A stretch of 64,000 bases of DNA from Azospirillum lipoferum (GTDB lineage: Bacteria; Pseudomonadota; Alphaproteobacteria; Azospirillales; Azospirillaceae): assembly GCF_024170005.1 (NCBI RefSeq), contig NZ_JALJXJ010000007.1, positions 362,989 through 426,988 on the forward strand. Reading direction: 5' to 3'. The notes below the pieces were generated by a model. It saw nothing but the letters and a program-made list of their open reading frames with translations. It was not told where the DNA came from and made no database searches. The position numbers and the translations under genes were made by a program. Below, piece by piece: positions 36,093 through 43,505 of this stretch (position 1 is its first letter; the number at the start of each line of letters is the position of its first letter).

Positions 36093-36992
36093 GTGAATCA
36101 ATCCACTGGCCGCTTCGGCCTGTCCTGCGCGCTGACCACCCCGTACCATGAGGACGGCAGCGTGGATCTGGCCCGCCTGACCCGGCATGTCGCCTGGTGC
36201 CTCGCCAACGGCTGCGACTCGGTCACCCTGTTCGGCACCACGGGAGAGGGTCCGTTGCTCGGCCAAGTGGCGCGCGAGCAGATGATCGGCGCGCTGAAGG
36301 GTGCCGGCATCGATTTCCGCAGCCATGTGGTCGGCGGCGTCATCGCCGCGTCGCTGCACGACGCGCTCGATCAGGCCAACCAGCTGCTCGACGCCGGGGC
36401 GCGGGCGCTGCTGGTCGCCCCGCCCTTCTACTTCAAGGGGGTGTCGGACGACGGGCTGTTCGCCTGGTTCTCCAGCCTCATCACCAAGCTCGGCGACCGG
36501 GCGCGTGACATCATCCTGTACCACATCCCGTCCGTCACCGCGGTTCCGCTGTCGATCGACCTGATCAGCCGGCTGAAGGCCGCCTTCCCGCAGGCGATCG
36601 TCGGGGTCAAGGATTCGGCCGGCGACTGGGGCTACAGCCAGCAGCTTCTCGCCGCCCACCGCCACGACCTCGCCGTGTTGATCGGCGACGAGCGGGTGCT
36701 GGCCCAGGCGGTGCGCGACGGCGGCCAGGGTGCCATTTCCGGCATGGCCAATCTGGTACCGGGCCGCCTGCGGACGGTGGTCCATCAGGGCCGCGACGAT
36801 GCGGCTCTGGTCGAGCTGGTGGATGCCGTGCTGCGCTATCCCGTCACCCCGGCGGTGAAGGCGCTGGTGTCGCACGTTACCGGCGACAGCGCATGGTTGA
36901 CGGTGAGGGCGCCTTTGCTGCCTATGTCGGTGGCGGACACCGCGATGCTCGGCCACCTCTTCGACCGGGTGTTCGCGGATAGGGCCGCCTGA
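36093..36992 (+). CDS. DapA-family aldolase or dehydratase
   Basis: A 299-residue TIM-barrel enzyme of the dihydrodipicolinate synthase / N-acetylneuraminate lyase family. The pyruvate-binding GTTGEG (48-53), Tyr143 (ILYHIP) and Schiff-base Lys173 (GVKDSAG) are present. I chose the GTG at 36093 because GGGAG lies at correct spacing and the homologous fold starts there. Members cleave or dehydrate 2-keto-3-deoxy sugar acids. Given its location, cleavage of 2-keto-3-deoxy-L-fuconate or dehydration of a deoxy-pentonate are reasonable candidates. It is followed at 29 bp by a GntR regulator gene. Confidence 0.82.
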   Translation: MNQSTGRFGLSCALTTPYHEDGSVDLARLTRHVAWCLANGCDSVTLFGTTGEGPLLGQVAREQMIGALKGAGIDFRSHVVGGVIAASLHDALDQANQLLDAGARALLVAPPFYFKGVSDDGLFAWFSSLITKLGDRARDIILYHIPSVTAVPLSIDLISRLKAAFPQAIVGVKDSAGDWGYSQQLLAAHRHDLAVLIGDERVLAQAVRDGGQGAISGMANLVPGRLRTVVHQGRDDAALVELVDAVLRYPVTPAVKALVSHVTGDSAWLTVRAPLLPMSVADTAMLGHLFDRVFADRAA

Positions 36993-37021
36993 TGGTGGCC
37001 TCCTGACGGGACAGCAATCGG

Positions 37022-37726
37022 ATGACGACCTCCGCCAAAAGCGACGGGGCCAAACGTGACCGGGAAACGGTCAACCTGCGCAGCCGGGCTTACGAAAGCT
37101 TCACGCAACGGCTGCTGGCGGACGAGATCCGCCCCGGGCAGTTCATCTCGCAGCGCGAGCTGGTCGAGCTGACCGAACTGCCGCTGGGGGCGATCCGCGA
37201 ACTGATCCCCCGGCTGGAGGCCGAAGGGCTGGTGAAGACCGTACCGCAGCGGGGAATGCAGGTCGCCCATGTCGACCTCAACCTGATCCGCGACGCCTTC
37301 CAGTTCCGCCTGTTCCTGGAAAGGGAGGCGGTGGCGGTCTTCGCCCAGGAGGCGCCGGAGGCGACGATCGGCGCGCTGCTGGACGACCATGAACGCATCA
37401 TCGCCGCCTGTGCCGAGGCCGAATCGAAGGGCGGCGTGCAGCCCGTGCTGCTGAAGGAGGCGCAGGACATCGATTGGGCGCTGCACCTGACCATCATCGA
37501 CGCGCTGGGCAACGCCATCATCTCCGACGCCTACCGGGTCAACCAGATCAAGATCCGGCTGATCAAGCAGGCGAAGACCAAGCTGAACACCACCGTTCTG
37601 GTGCCAACGATGCGCGAGCATCTGGCGATCATCCACGCCATCCAGGCCCGCGACCCGGACCGGGCCAAGGCGGCGATCGGCACGCATATCCTCAGCGCCC
37701 GCGACCGCGCCATCGGCCTGCGCTGA
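37022..37726 (+). CDS. GntR-family (FCD-type) transcriptional regulator
   Basis: A 234-residue regulator with a winged helix (about residues 18-85, SQRELVELTELPLGAIRELIPRLEAEGLV) and an FCD-type helical ligand domain (about 95-225). Metal-binding residues typical of FCD are less obvious than usual. It is probably co-transcribed with the DapA-family gene 29 bp upstream and may control it and the divergent importer operon. Note PLGAIREL in place of the commoner S-x-x-P-VREAL: the usual arginine-bearing recognition helix is altered. Confidence 0.85.
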   Translation: MTTSAKSDGAKRDRETVNLRSRAYESFTQRLLADEIRPGQFISQRELVELTELPLGAIRELIPRLEAEGLVKTVPQRGMQVAHVDLNLIRDAFQFRLFLEREAVAVFAQEAPEATIGALLDDHERIIAACAEAESKGGVQPVLLKEAQDIDWALHLTIIDALGNAIISDAYRVNQIKIRLIKQAKTKLNTTVLVPTMREHLAIIHAIQARDPDRAKAAIGTHILSARDRAIGLR

Positions 37727-37746
37727 CACGGCCGCGGGGCAGGTCA

Positions 37747-38457
37747 TCAGGCGATGCCGGCGGGCGCCGTCAGGCGGCGCAGCGCCTCGACCGCCGCCCC
37801 GGGTGTGGTGAGCACCGGGACGGACAGCAGCGGCTGAAGCCTCGACTGGGCTCGCGCCATCGAGAACTGGCCGAGCACGACAACGTCGCAGCCGCGCAGT
37901 TGCTCCGCGGTCCCCGCCACGCGCGCGTCATGCTCCTCGCCGTTACCATGTTTGAGCGCCGCCAGCGCCCCATCGGCAACGGCGACCGTGACCTCGATGC
38001 GACGACCGGCAGCGGCGGCCATCGCCAGCAACTCCGCGCGCAGGGAGTCGGCGGAGGGGCCGAAGCTGACGACGATGCCGATCCGGTCGCCGGTTGCCAA
38101 GGCCGCCTCGAATGCCGACTCGTTTGGCCGCAGGACAGGGATCGGCAGGTGCGGCTTGACCGCGTCGATGGCCGGAGCGAAGGCGGAGCAGGTGAACAGG
38201 ATGCCGGCGGTCCGCCCACCAGCGCCCATGGTACCGGCGGCATAGTCGGCCAGCGTCCGGAAACGCTTCATCATCGCTTCGTCAAGCCCGCCGGCCTCCG
38301 CCAGATCGACGGCCAGCGAAGTGTCGAGCAGGTCGAAGATCCGCGCTTCCGGCCAATGCGCCCGGCAGGCGGTCCGCGCCGGCACCACCGATTCTTCCAG
38401 CGCATGGATCAGGGCGATGCGCGGCCCCGGCTTGGCGAAACCCGTTTCGGCGGTCAT
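37747..38457 (-). CDS. Asp/Glu racemase-family protein lacking the second catalytic Cys
   Basis: A 236-residue protein of the aspartate/glutamate/hydantoin racemase superfamily. The first catalytic Cys is present (Cys90 in LFTCSAF). At the second site, where racemases have L-G-C-A/T-G, this protein reads VVVLGQFSMA (197 is Gln). One-Cys members include arylmalonate decarboxylase-like and maleate isomerase-like enzymes, so racemization by a two-base mechanism looks unlikely. It converges with the GntR gene and is divergent from the next GntR gene. A hydantoinase pair lies further downstream, but no operon link exists. Confidence 0.75.
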   Translation of the reverse strand: MTAETGFAKPGPRIALIHALEESVVPARTACRAHWPEARIFDLLDTSLAVDLAEAGGLDEAMMKRFRTLADYAAGTMGAGGRTAGILFTCSAFAPAIDAVKPHLPIPVLRPNESAFEAALATGDRIGIVVSFGPSADSLRAELLAMAAAAGRRIEVTVAVADGALAALKHGNGEEHDARVAGTAEQLRGCDVVVLGQFSMARAQSRLQPLLSVPVLTTPGAAVEALRRLTAPAGIA

Positions 38458-38605
38458 GCGTCCTCTCCCTGCTTTGCGTTTTGACGGGCGGACATCATGG
38501 GCGGCGGAGGTGACGACATCGGGGGAGCACTCCTGCGCCTTGTTTTCGTACCCTATCGAAGGGCGGCCGCAGGGACAGCTTGACCTCCAATCGGAACCCC
38601 GTCAA

Positions 38606-38619
38606 TATGATGCATCATA
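38606..38619. promoter_or_regulatory. Palindromic operator TATGATGCATCATA upstream of the GntR gene
   Basis: A perfect 14-bp palindrome, 34 bp before the GntR start at 38653. The core TGATGCATCA recurs at 39389-39398, just upstream of the kinase gene. The two copies flank the regulator gene and precede both transcription units, which fits autoregulation plus control of the kinase/phospholyase pair. Confidence 0.65.
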
Positions 38620-38652
38620 CAGCGAAATCGGCGATCGGGTACCGGGCAGACG

Positions 38653-39348
38653 ATGAGCGGGTTCGACCTCACCCTTCTTGAACATGACAATCTAGGTAGC
38701 ACGATTTACCAGAAATTGTGCGGAGCCCTGATGAAGGGCGCGTTCAAGCCGAACGACCGTCTCAAGATCCGCGATCTGGCCGAACGGCTGGGGACCAGCG
38801 TCACGCCGGTGCGCGACGCCATCCTGCGTCTGGTGCAGGATCAGGCACTGGTTCTGCGCTCGCCGCGCGACATCCGCGTTCCGATGCTGACCCGCGCCGC
38901 CTATCTGGAGATCCGCGATATCCGCGTCAATCTGGAAGGGCTGGCCGCGGCGCGCGCCGCCGAGAAGGCCACACCCGCCCAGATCGAGCAGCTGGAAGCC
39001 CTGCTGACGCGCAACGAAGAGGCGATGGCCGTCGGCAACACCCCGCTGGCGACCGAACTCAATCAGATCTTTCACTTCAAGCTGGCGGAAATCGCCGATA
39101 TGCCGGTGCTCGGCGACATTCTGCGGCGGCTATGGCTCCAGATGGGACCGCTGATCGCCGACGTCTATGGTGGCGCCGGGCGCATGATGATCGACCATCA
39201 CTATCCGCTGATGGACGCCATCCGCCGCCACGACGCCCCGGCGGCGGCCATCGCCATTCAGGCCGACATCCTGCTGGCGAGCGGTCCGATCCTGGAACGG
39301 ATCGACGCTGCGGCTTCCGCCCGAGTCCCGGAAGCGCTGGCTTCCTGA
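38653..39348 (+). CDS. GntR-family (FadR/FCD) transcriptional regulator
   Basis: A 231-residue regulator. The N-terminal winged helix (about residues 14-80) has LKIRDLAERLGTSVTPVRDAILRLVQDQAL, the standard FadR-type recognition helix. The FCD ligand domain follows (about 90-215), with Arg/His metal-type residues (EIRDIRVNLEGLAA, IFHFKLAEIA, DHHYPLMDAI). The TGATGCATCA sites before it and before the next gene are its likely operators. It probably responds to the amine or amino acid handled by the adjacent kinase and PLP enzyme. Confidence 0.9.
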   Translation: MSGFDLTLLEHDNLGSTIYQKLCGALMKGAFKPNDRLKIRDLAERLGTSVTPVRDAILRLVQDQALVLRSPRDIRVPMLTRAAYLEIRDIRVNLEGLAAARAAEKATPAQIEQLEALLTRNEEAMAVGNTPLATELNQIFHFKLAEIADMPVLGDILRRLWLQMGPLIADVYGGAGRMMIDHHYPLMDAIRRHDAPAAAIAIQADILLASGPILERIDAAASARVPEALAS

Positions 39349-39388
39349 TTCCTTTCACCGGCTGCCGAGACCGGTCCGCCCATGCCGA

Positions 39389-39398
39389 TGATGCATCA
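39389..39398. promoter_or_regulatory. Second TGATGCATCA operator, upstream of the kinase gene
   Basis: This perfect 10-bp palindrome is identical to the core of the site at 38606-38619. It lies 38 bp before the kinase ATG at 39436. Its position argues against the alternative in-frame ATG at 39382, which would put the operator inside coding sequence. Confidence 0.65.
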
Positions 39399-39435
39399 AA
39401 CATTGAAGGTTTCGAATGACCAGGAGAGTTCGGCC

Positions 39436-40488
39436 ATGACACAGCGTGATGTTCTGACCACCGTCGCGCCGCCGATCTCCGTGGATGAGGCCGGCGCCAT
39501 GATGCGACAGTATTTCGGGCTGTCCGGTACCGTCCGCGAACTGAGCAGCGAGCGCGACCGCAACTTCCACATCACCACGCCTGGGAAACAGAGGGCCGAT
39601 GGGCAGAGTTATGTGCTGAAGTTCACCAATCCGGCCGAACCACAGCTCGTCACCGCCTTCCAGACCGGGGCGATGCAGCATGTCGCCTTGCGAGACCCTG
39701 TCCTGCCGGTGCCGCGCGTCGTGCCGACCGTGGATGGCGAGGCGCAGACCACGGTCCTGATCGACGGCCAACCGATGATCCTGCGGCTGCTGACCTATCT
39801 GGACGGCACGCCGCTCCACGCGGCGCCGGCCTCCCCAGGGCTCATGCGGGCGCTGGGAACCACGCTGGCCCGGCTGGATCTGGCGCTCTCCGACTACGAG
39901 CATCCGGGATCGGAGCGCGATCTGCTGTGGGACATCACCCGCACCGCCAGCGTCGCCGACAAGCTGCGCTATCTGGCGGACGGCCCGCGCCGCCGGATGG
40001 TGGAGCGCTTCATCGCCCGCTTCGCGGATGAGATCGACCCCCGGCTGCCCAGCCTGCGGCATCAGGTGATCCACAACGACCTCAATCCCCACAATGCGGT
40101 GGTCGATCCGGTCGGCTGCGAAACGGTCACGGGCATCATCGATTTCGGCGACGCGCTGAAGGCGCCGCTGGTCAATGATCTGGCGACGGCGCTGGCCTAT
40201 CACGTCACCAGCGGCGAGACGCCCTTCGGCTCCATCGTCGAGATGACCCGCGCCTACAACGCCGTGCTGCCGCTGACGGCGGCGGAGGTGGAGCTGCTGC
40301 CCGATCTGGTGGCGGCCCGCCTCGCCCTCGCCATCGCCATCACCAGCTGGCGCGCGGCCGAACATCCGGCGAATGCCGACTATATCCGGCGGAATTCCGA
40401 ACGCGCCTTCGCCGGCCTGGAGCGGCTGACCAGTGACGAAGCCGCCGCCGCTCACCGTCTGATCCACCTCGCCTGCCAGGAAGTGTGA
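39436..40488 (+). CDS. APH-family kinase, hydroxylysine-kinase-like
   Basis: A 350-residue aminoglycoside-phosphotransferase-fold kinase. It has the Brenner motif HNDLNPHN (His213, Asp215 as catalytic base) and metal-binding Asp236 (IIDFGD). The early segments (SERDRNFHI, SYVLKFTNPAEP) resemble hydroxylysine kinase and the kinase part of bacterial kinase-aminotransferase fusions. The next gene encodes a PLP enzyme of the phospholyase-type class III group, the partner expected if an amino-alcohol is first phosphorylated and then eliminated. CAGGAGAG precedes the ATG. Antibiotic resistance is unlikely in this context. The true substrate is not shown. Confidence 0.78.
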   Translation: MTQRDVLTTVAPPISVDEAGAMMRQYFGLSGTVRELSSERDRNFHITTPGKQRADGQSYVLKFTNPAEPQLVTAFQTGAMQHVALRDPVLPVPRVVPTVDGEAQTTVLIDGQPMILRLLTYLDGTPLHAAPASPGLMRALGTTLARLDLALSDYEHPGSERDLLWDITRTASVADKLRYLADGPRRRMVERFIARFADEIDPRLPSLRHQVIHNDLNPHNAVVDPVGCETVTGIIDFGDALKAPLVNDLATALAYHVTSGETPFGSIVEMTRAYNAVLPLTAAEVELLPDLVAARLALAIAITSWRAAEHPANADYIRRNSERAFAGLERLTSDEAAAAHRLIHLACQEV

Positions 40489-40494
40489 CCCGCC

Positions 40495-41811
40495 ATGACG
40501 ATGATCAATGCCTATGCGCCCGAAGCCGCCGGCTCCCTGCCGGAGCGTGAGCGCGCCCTGATCGCCCGCCGTGAAAAGCTGCTCGGTCCGGCCTATCGCC
40601 TGTTCTACGCCGACCCGATCCATGTCGTGCGCGGGGAGGGCTCCTACCTCTATGACGCCGACGGCAACCGCTATCTCGACGCCTACAACAACGTCGCCTC
40701 GGTCGGCCATTCGCGGCCGGAGGTGGTCGAGGCGATGGCGAAGCAGGCGGCGGTGCTGAACACCCACACGCGCTACCTGACCGACGGCATCCTCGATTTC
40801 GCCGAAGCCTTCCTGGCGGAATTCCCGGCGCCGCTGTCGCACCTGATGCTGACCTGCACCGGCAGCGAGGCCAACGATCTCGCCCTGCGCGTCGCCCGCG
40901 TCCACACCGGCGGCACCGGCGTCGTCATCGCCCACAACGCCTATCACGGCGTCACCTCGGCACTGGCGGAGATGTCGCCGTCGCTGGGCGCCGCGGTGAA
41001 GCTGGGCGACCATGTCCGGGTGGTGCCGTCGCCCGACAGCTACCGCATTGCGGACTCGGAGGTCGGCGCCGCCTTCGCCCGCTCGGTGGAAGAGGCCATC
41101 GCCGACCTGCGGGAGAAGGGGATTGCCCCGGCGGCGCTGCTGGTCGACACCATCTTCTCCAGCAGCGGCGTCTTCACCGATCCGGCCGGCTTCCTGGCCC
41201 CGGCGGTGGAGGTGATGCGCAAGGCCGGCGGCATCTTCATCGCCGACGAGGTGCAGCCCGGCTTCGGCAGGCTCGGCACCCACATGTGGGGCTTCGCCCG
41301 CCACGGGCTGGTGCCCGACATCGTGACGGTCGGCAAGCCGATGGGAAACGGCCACCCGGTGGCCGGCGCCATCTTCCGTCCGGAGGTGATCGAGGCGTTC
41401 GGCCGCAACCAGCGCTATTTCAACACCTTCGGCGGCAACCCGGTGTCCTGCGCCGTGGCACATGCGGTGCTGCGCGTCATCAAGACGGAGCGGTTGCAGG
41501 AGAATGCCCTGACCGTCGGCACCCGGATGATCGGCGGCATCCGCGCGCTCGCCGCCAAGCACGACCTGATCGGCGACGTGCGCGGCAGCGGCCTGTTCAT
41601 CGGCGTCGAGATGGTGCGCGACCGCAAGCTGAAGACCCCGGCGCCGGAGGAAACCGCCCGCGTTGTGAACGACATGCGCCGGCGCCGGGTGCTGATCAGC
41701 GCCACCGGGCAGGAAGGGCACATCCTGAAGATCCGTCCGCCGCTGGTGTTCTCGGCCGATGACGCCACACTGTTCCTGACCACCCTGGACGAGGTGCTGT
41801 CGGCGCTGTGA
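40495..41811 (+). CDS. Class III PLP enzyme, phospholyase-type (AGXT2L-like)
   Basis: A 438-residue fold-type I PLP enzyme. The cofactor Lys is K281 in VGKPMGNGHP, with IADEVQPGFGR upstream and CTGSEANDLALR binding the phosphate. The KPMGNG pattern and YLDAYNNVASVGHSRPEVVEA N-terminal region fit the group containing ethanolamine-phosphate and 5-phosphohydroxylysine phospholyases rather than ordinary omega-transaminases. It begins six bases after the kinase stop. Together they would phosphorylate an amino-alcohol and eliminate phosphate and ammonia to leave an aldehyde. An omega-transaminase is the alternative. Confidence 0.82.
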   Translation: MTMINAYAPEAAGSLPERERALIARREKLLGPAYRLFYADPIHVVRGEGSYLYDADGNRYLDAYNNVASVGHSRPEVVEAMAKQAAVLNTHTRYLTDGILDFAEAFLAEFPAPLSHLMLTCTGSEANDLALRVARVHTGGTGVVIAHNAYHGVTSALAEMSPSLGAAVKLGDHVRVVPSPDSYRIADSEVGAAFARSVEEAIADLREKGIAPAALLVDTIFSSSGVFTDPAGFLAPAVEVMRKAGGIFIADEVQPGFGRLGTHMWGFARHGLVPDIVTVGKPMGNGHPVAGAIFRPEVIEAFGRNQRYFNTFGGNPVSCAVAHAVLRVIKTERLQENALTVGTRMIGGIRALAAKHDLIGDVRGSGLFIGVEMVRDRKLKTPAPEETARVVNDMRRRRVLISATGQEGHILKIRPPLVFSADDATLFLTTLDEVLSAL

Positions 41812-41820
41812 CGGGCTTCC

Positions 41821-41842
41821 GGAGGGGGATCACTCCCCCTCC
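41821..41842. terminator. Hairpin between convergent genes
   Basis: GGAGGGGG (41821-41828) pairs with CCCCCTCC (41835-41842) around a 6-base loop, between the PLP-enzyme stop and the convergent oxidase stop. It has no T-run and overlaps the last codons of the minus-strand gene. Confidence 0.4.
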
Positions 41843-43200
41843 AGCAGCGCGGCGATGGTCACCGGCCGAACCGGCGCCTGCGCCCGCAGGCGGCCCGCGT
41901 CTCCGGCGTGGGCCAGTCCGGCCGTGGCGGCGATCAGGTCGGCCGCCGCCAATTGGCAATAGCGGCCCTGGCAGCGCCCCATCCCGGCCCGGCCCAGTGA
42001 CTTCACCCGATTGGCCTCCGCCCCGCCATAAACAGCGGTTTCACGCACCGCACCGGCGGTGATGCCCTCGCAGCGGCACAGGACGGTGTCGTCGGGCAGG
42101 GTGCGTACCTGATCGGCTGGCCAGGGGAAAGCCCGCGCGATGCCGCGCGCGAAGCGCTCCAGCCGGTCGAGCCGCTTCAGATCGGCGGCAACGTCCGGCA
42201 CCGGCAAGCCCAGATCGGACAGGCAGGCGGCAGCGGCGAGGCGGCCGGCGACCTCCGCCCCGTCGGCTCCCAGCAGGCGCAGGCCGTCGCCGGCCAGATA
42301 GACGCCGTCACCGGCACGGCCCATGCAATCGGCACAGGGCAACCATTGCGCCCAGGTCTCGTCATAGGCGAACCGGCAGCCGGCGAGATCGGCAAGCTGG
42401 GTTTCCGCCTTCAGATGCCAGCCCAGCCCGACCGCATCGCACGCCGTGCTCCGCATCCGCCCGGCGGCGTCCTTCCAGCGCACCGCCGTCACCCCGGTGT
42501 CCGTCGCTTCGATCCCCTCCAGAGCGATACCGGCGTGATAGAGCCGGCCCAGCCGCGCCCGCATCGCCAGCCCATGCAAGGCAAAGGACGGGCGGACGGC
42601 CAGGTCGGGGAAGGCGGCGATCTGGCCACGCATACCGGCGGTGTCGAGGACCGCGGCGATCTCCGCCCCCGCTTTCCGCAGTTGCGTCGCCAGCAGGGTC
42701 AGCAACGGTCCCGACCCGGCCAGCACGATCCGCCGCCCCATCGCGACACCCTGGGCCTTCAGCGCGATCTGCATCGCGCCGAGGCTGTAGACGCCGGGCG
42801 CCTGCCAGCCGAGCACCGGGGCCAGACGGTCGGTCGCCCCGGTCGCCAGGATCAACCGGTCGCAGCCGATGCGGCGGCTTCCGCCGTCACCCACCGCGTG
42901 CAGAGTCCCGTCGGCCAGCGCGACCACCGAATGGCGCGGCAGATGGACGATGCGGCCAGCCGAAACCAGCCCGTCAAAGGCGGTGTGCAGAGCCACCGCC
43001 TTGCCCGCCTGCGAACCGTAGAGCGTCGACGGCGGACGGGTGAAGCCGTCGGGCGGACGGCGGTAGATCTGCCCGCCGGCCCGGGCGCCCTCGTCGATCA
43101 CCGTCGGGCGCAGCCCGACGGCCGCCAGCGTCTCCGCGGCCCGGATCCCGGCGGGACCGGCGCCGACGATCACGACACGCGATTGGTTCGGCTCCGTCAT
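41830..43200 (-). CDS. FAD/BFD-type oxidoreductase subunit (HcnB/OoxA-like)
   Basis: A 456-residue flavoprotein with an N-terminal dinucleotide fold (VVIVGAGPAGIRAAE), a second nucleotide-binding segment (IVLAGSGPLLTLLA) and a C-terminal BFD-like 2Fe-2S domain (CRCEGITAGAVRE..GMGRCQGRYC, about residues 385-430). This is the alpha/B subunit type of opine oxidase, hydrogen cyanide synthase and three-subunit proline/hydroxyproline dehydrogenases. It overlaps the small 2Fe-2S subunit gene by four bases (43197-43200). A DAO-family partner is probably the protein encoded at 47803. Confidence 0.85.
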   Translation of the reverse strand: MTEPNQSRVVIVGAGPAGIRAAETLAAVGLRPTVIDEGARAGGQIYRRPPDGFTRPPSTLYGSQAGKAVALHTAFDGLVSAGRIVHLPRHSVVALADGTLHAVGDGGSRRIGCDRLILATGATDRLAPVLGWQAPGVYSLGAMQIALKAQGVAMGRRIVLAGSGPLLTLLATQLRKAGAEIAAVLDTAGMRGQIAAFPDLAVRPSFALHGLAMRARLGRLYHAGIALEGIEATDTGVTAVRWKDAAGRMRSTACDAVGLGWHLKAETQLADLAGCRFAYDETWAQWLPCADCMGRAGDGVYLAGDGLRLLGADGAEVAGRLAAAACLSDLGLPVPDVAADLKRLDRLERFARGIARAFPWPADQVRTLPDDTVLCRCEGITAGAVRETAVYGGAEANRVKSLGRAGMGRCQGRYCQLAAADLIAATAGLAHAGDAGRLRAQAPVRPVTIAALLEGE

Positions 43201-43505
43201 GGCCAGTCCTCCCGCGTCCGGGTCAGCAGCCGCATGCCGTCCGCCACCGGGGTGGAACAGGCGCGCAGGCGCGGCCCCTGCTCCTGCCAGATCCAGCAAT
43301 CCTGGCAGGCCCCCATCAGGCAGAATCCGGCGCGCTGCTCCGGGCCGAACTCCGCCTGCCGCAGCGTCGGAGCATTGGTGAGGATCGCCGTCAGCACCGT
43401 ATCGCCCGACAGGGCGGTGCGCTCCATCCCGTCCAGCAGGAAGCGGACCGGCGCCCGACCCGTTTCAGCCAGCCTGACCAGCCGGCCGCCTGCCGTGCCG
43501 CTCAT
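43197..43505 (-). CDS. Small 2Fe-2S subunit (HcnA-like)
   Basis: A 102-residue plant-type ferredoxin-like protein with four cluster cysteines (Cys62, Cys67, Cys70, Cys83; GFCLMGACQDCWIW and RAC). It corresponds to the A/gamma subunit of HcnABC- and opine-oxidase-like enzymes and would pass electrons from the flavin subunits. It is coupled on both sides: its start overlaps the hydantoinase B stop (43502-43505) and its end overlaps the FAD subunit start. Confidence 0.85.
   Translation of the reverse strand: MSGTAGGRLVRLAETGRAPVRFLLDGMERTALSGDTVLTAILTNAPTLRQAEFGPEQRAGFCLMGACQDCWIWQEQGPRLRACSTPVADGMRLLTRTREDWP

Noticed and set aside
39436..40488. Aminoglycoside resistance gene
   Set aside because: The fold is APH, but the linked phospholyase-type PLP gene, the GntR regulator and the hydroxylysine-kinase-like segments point to metabolism.
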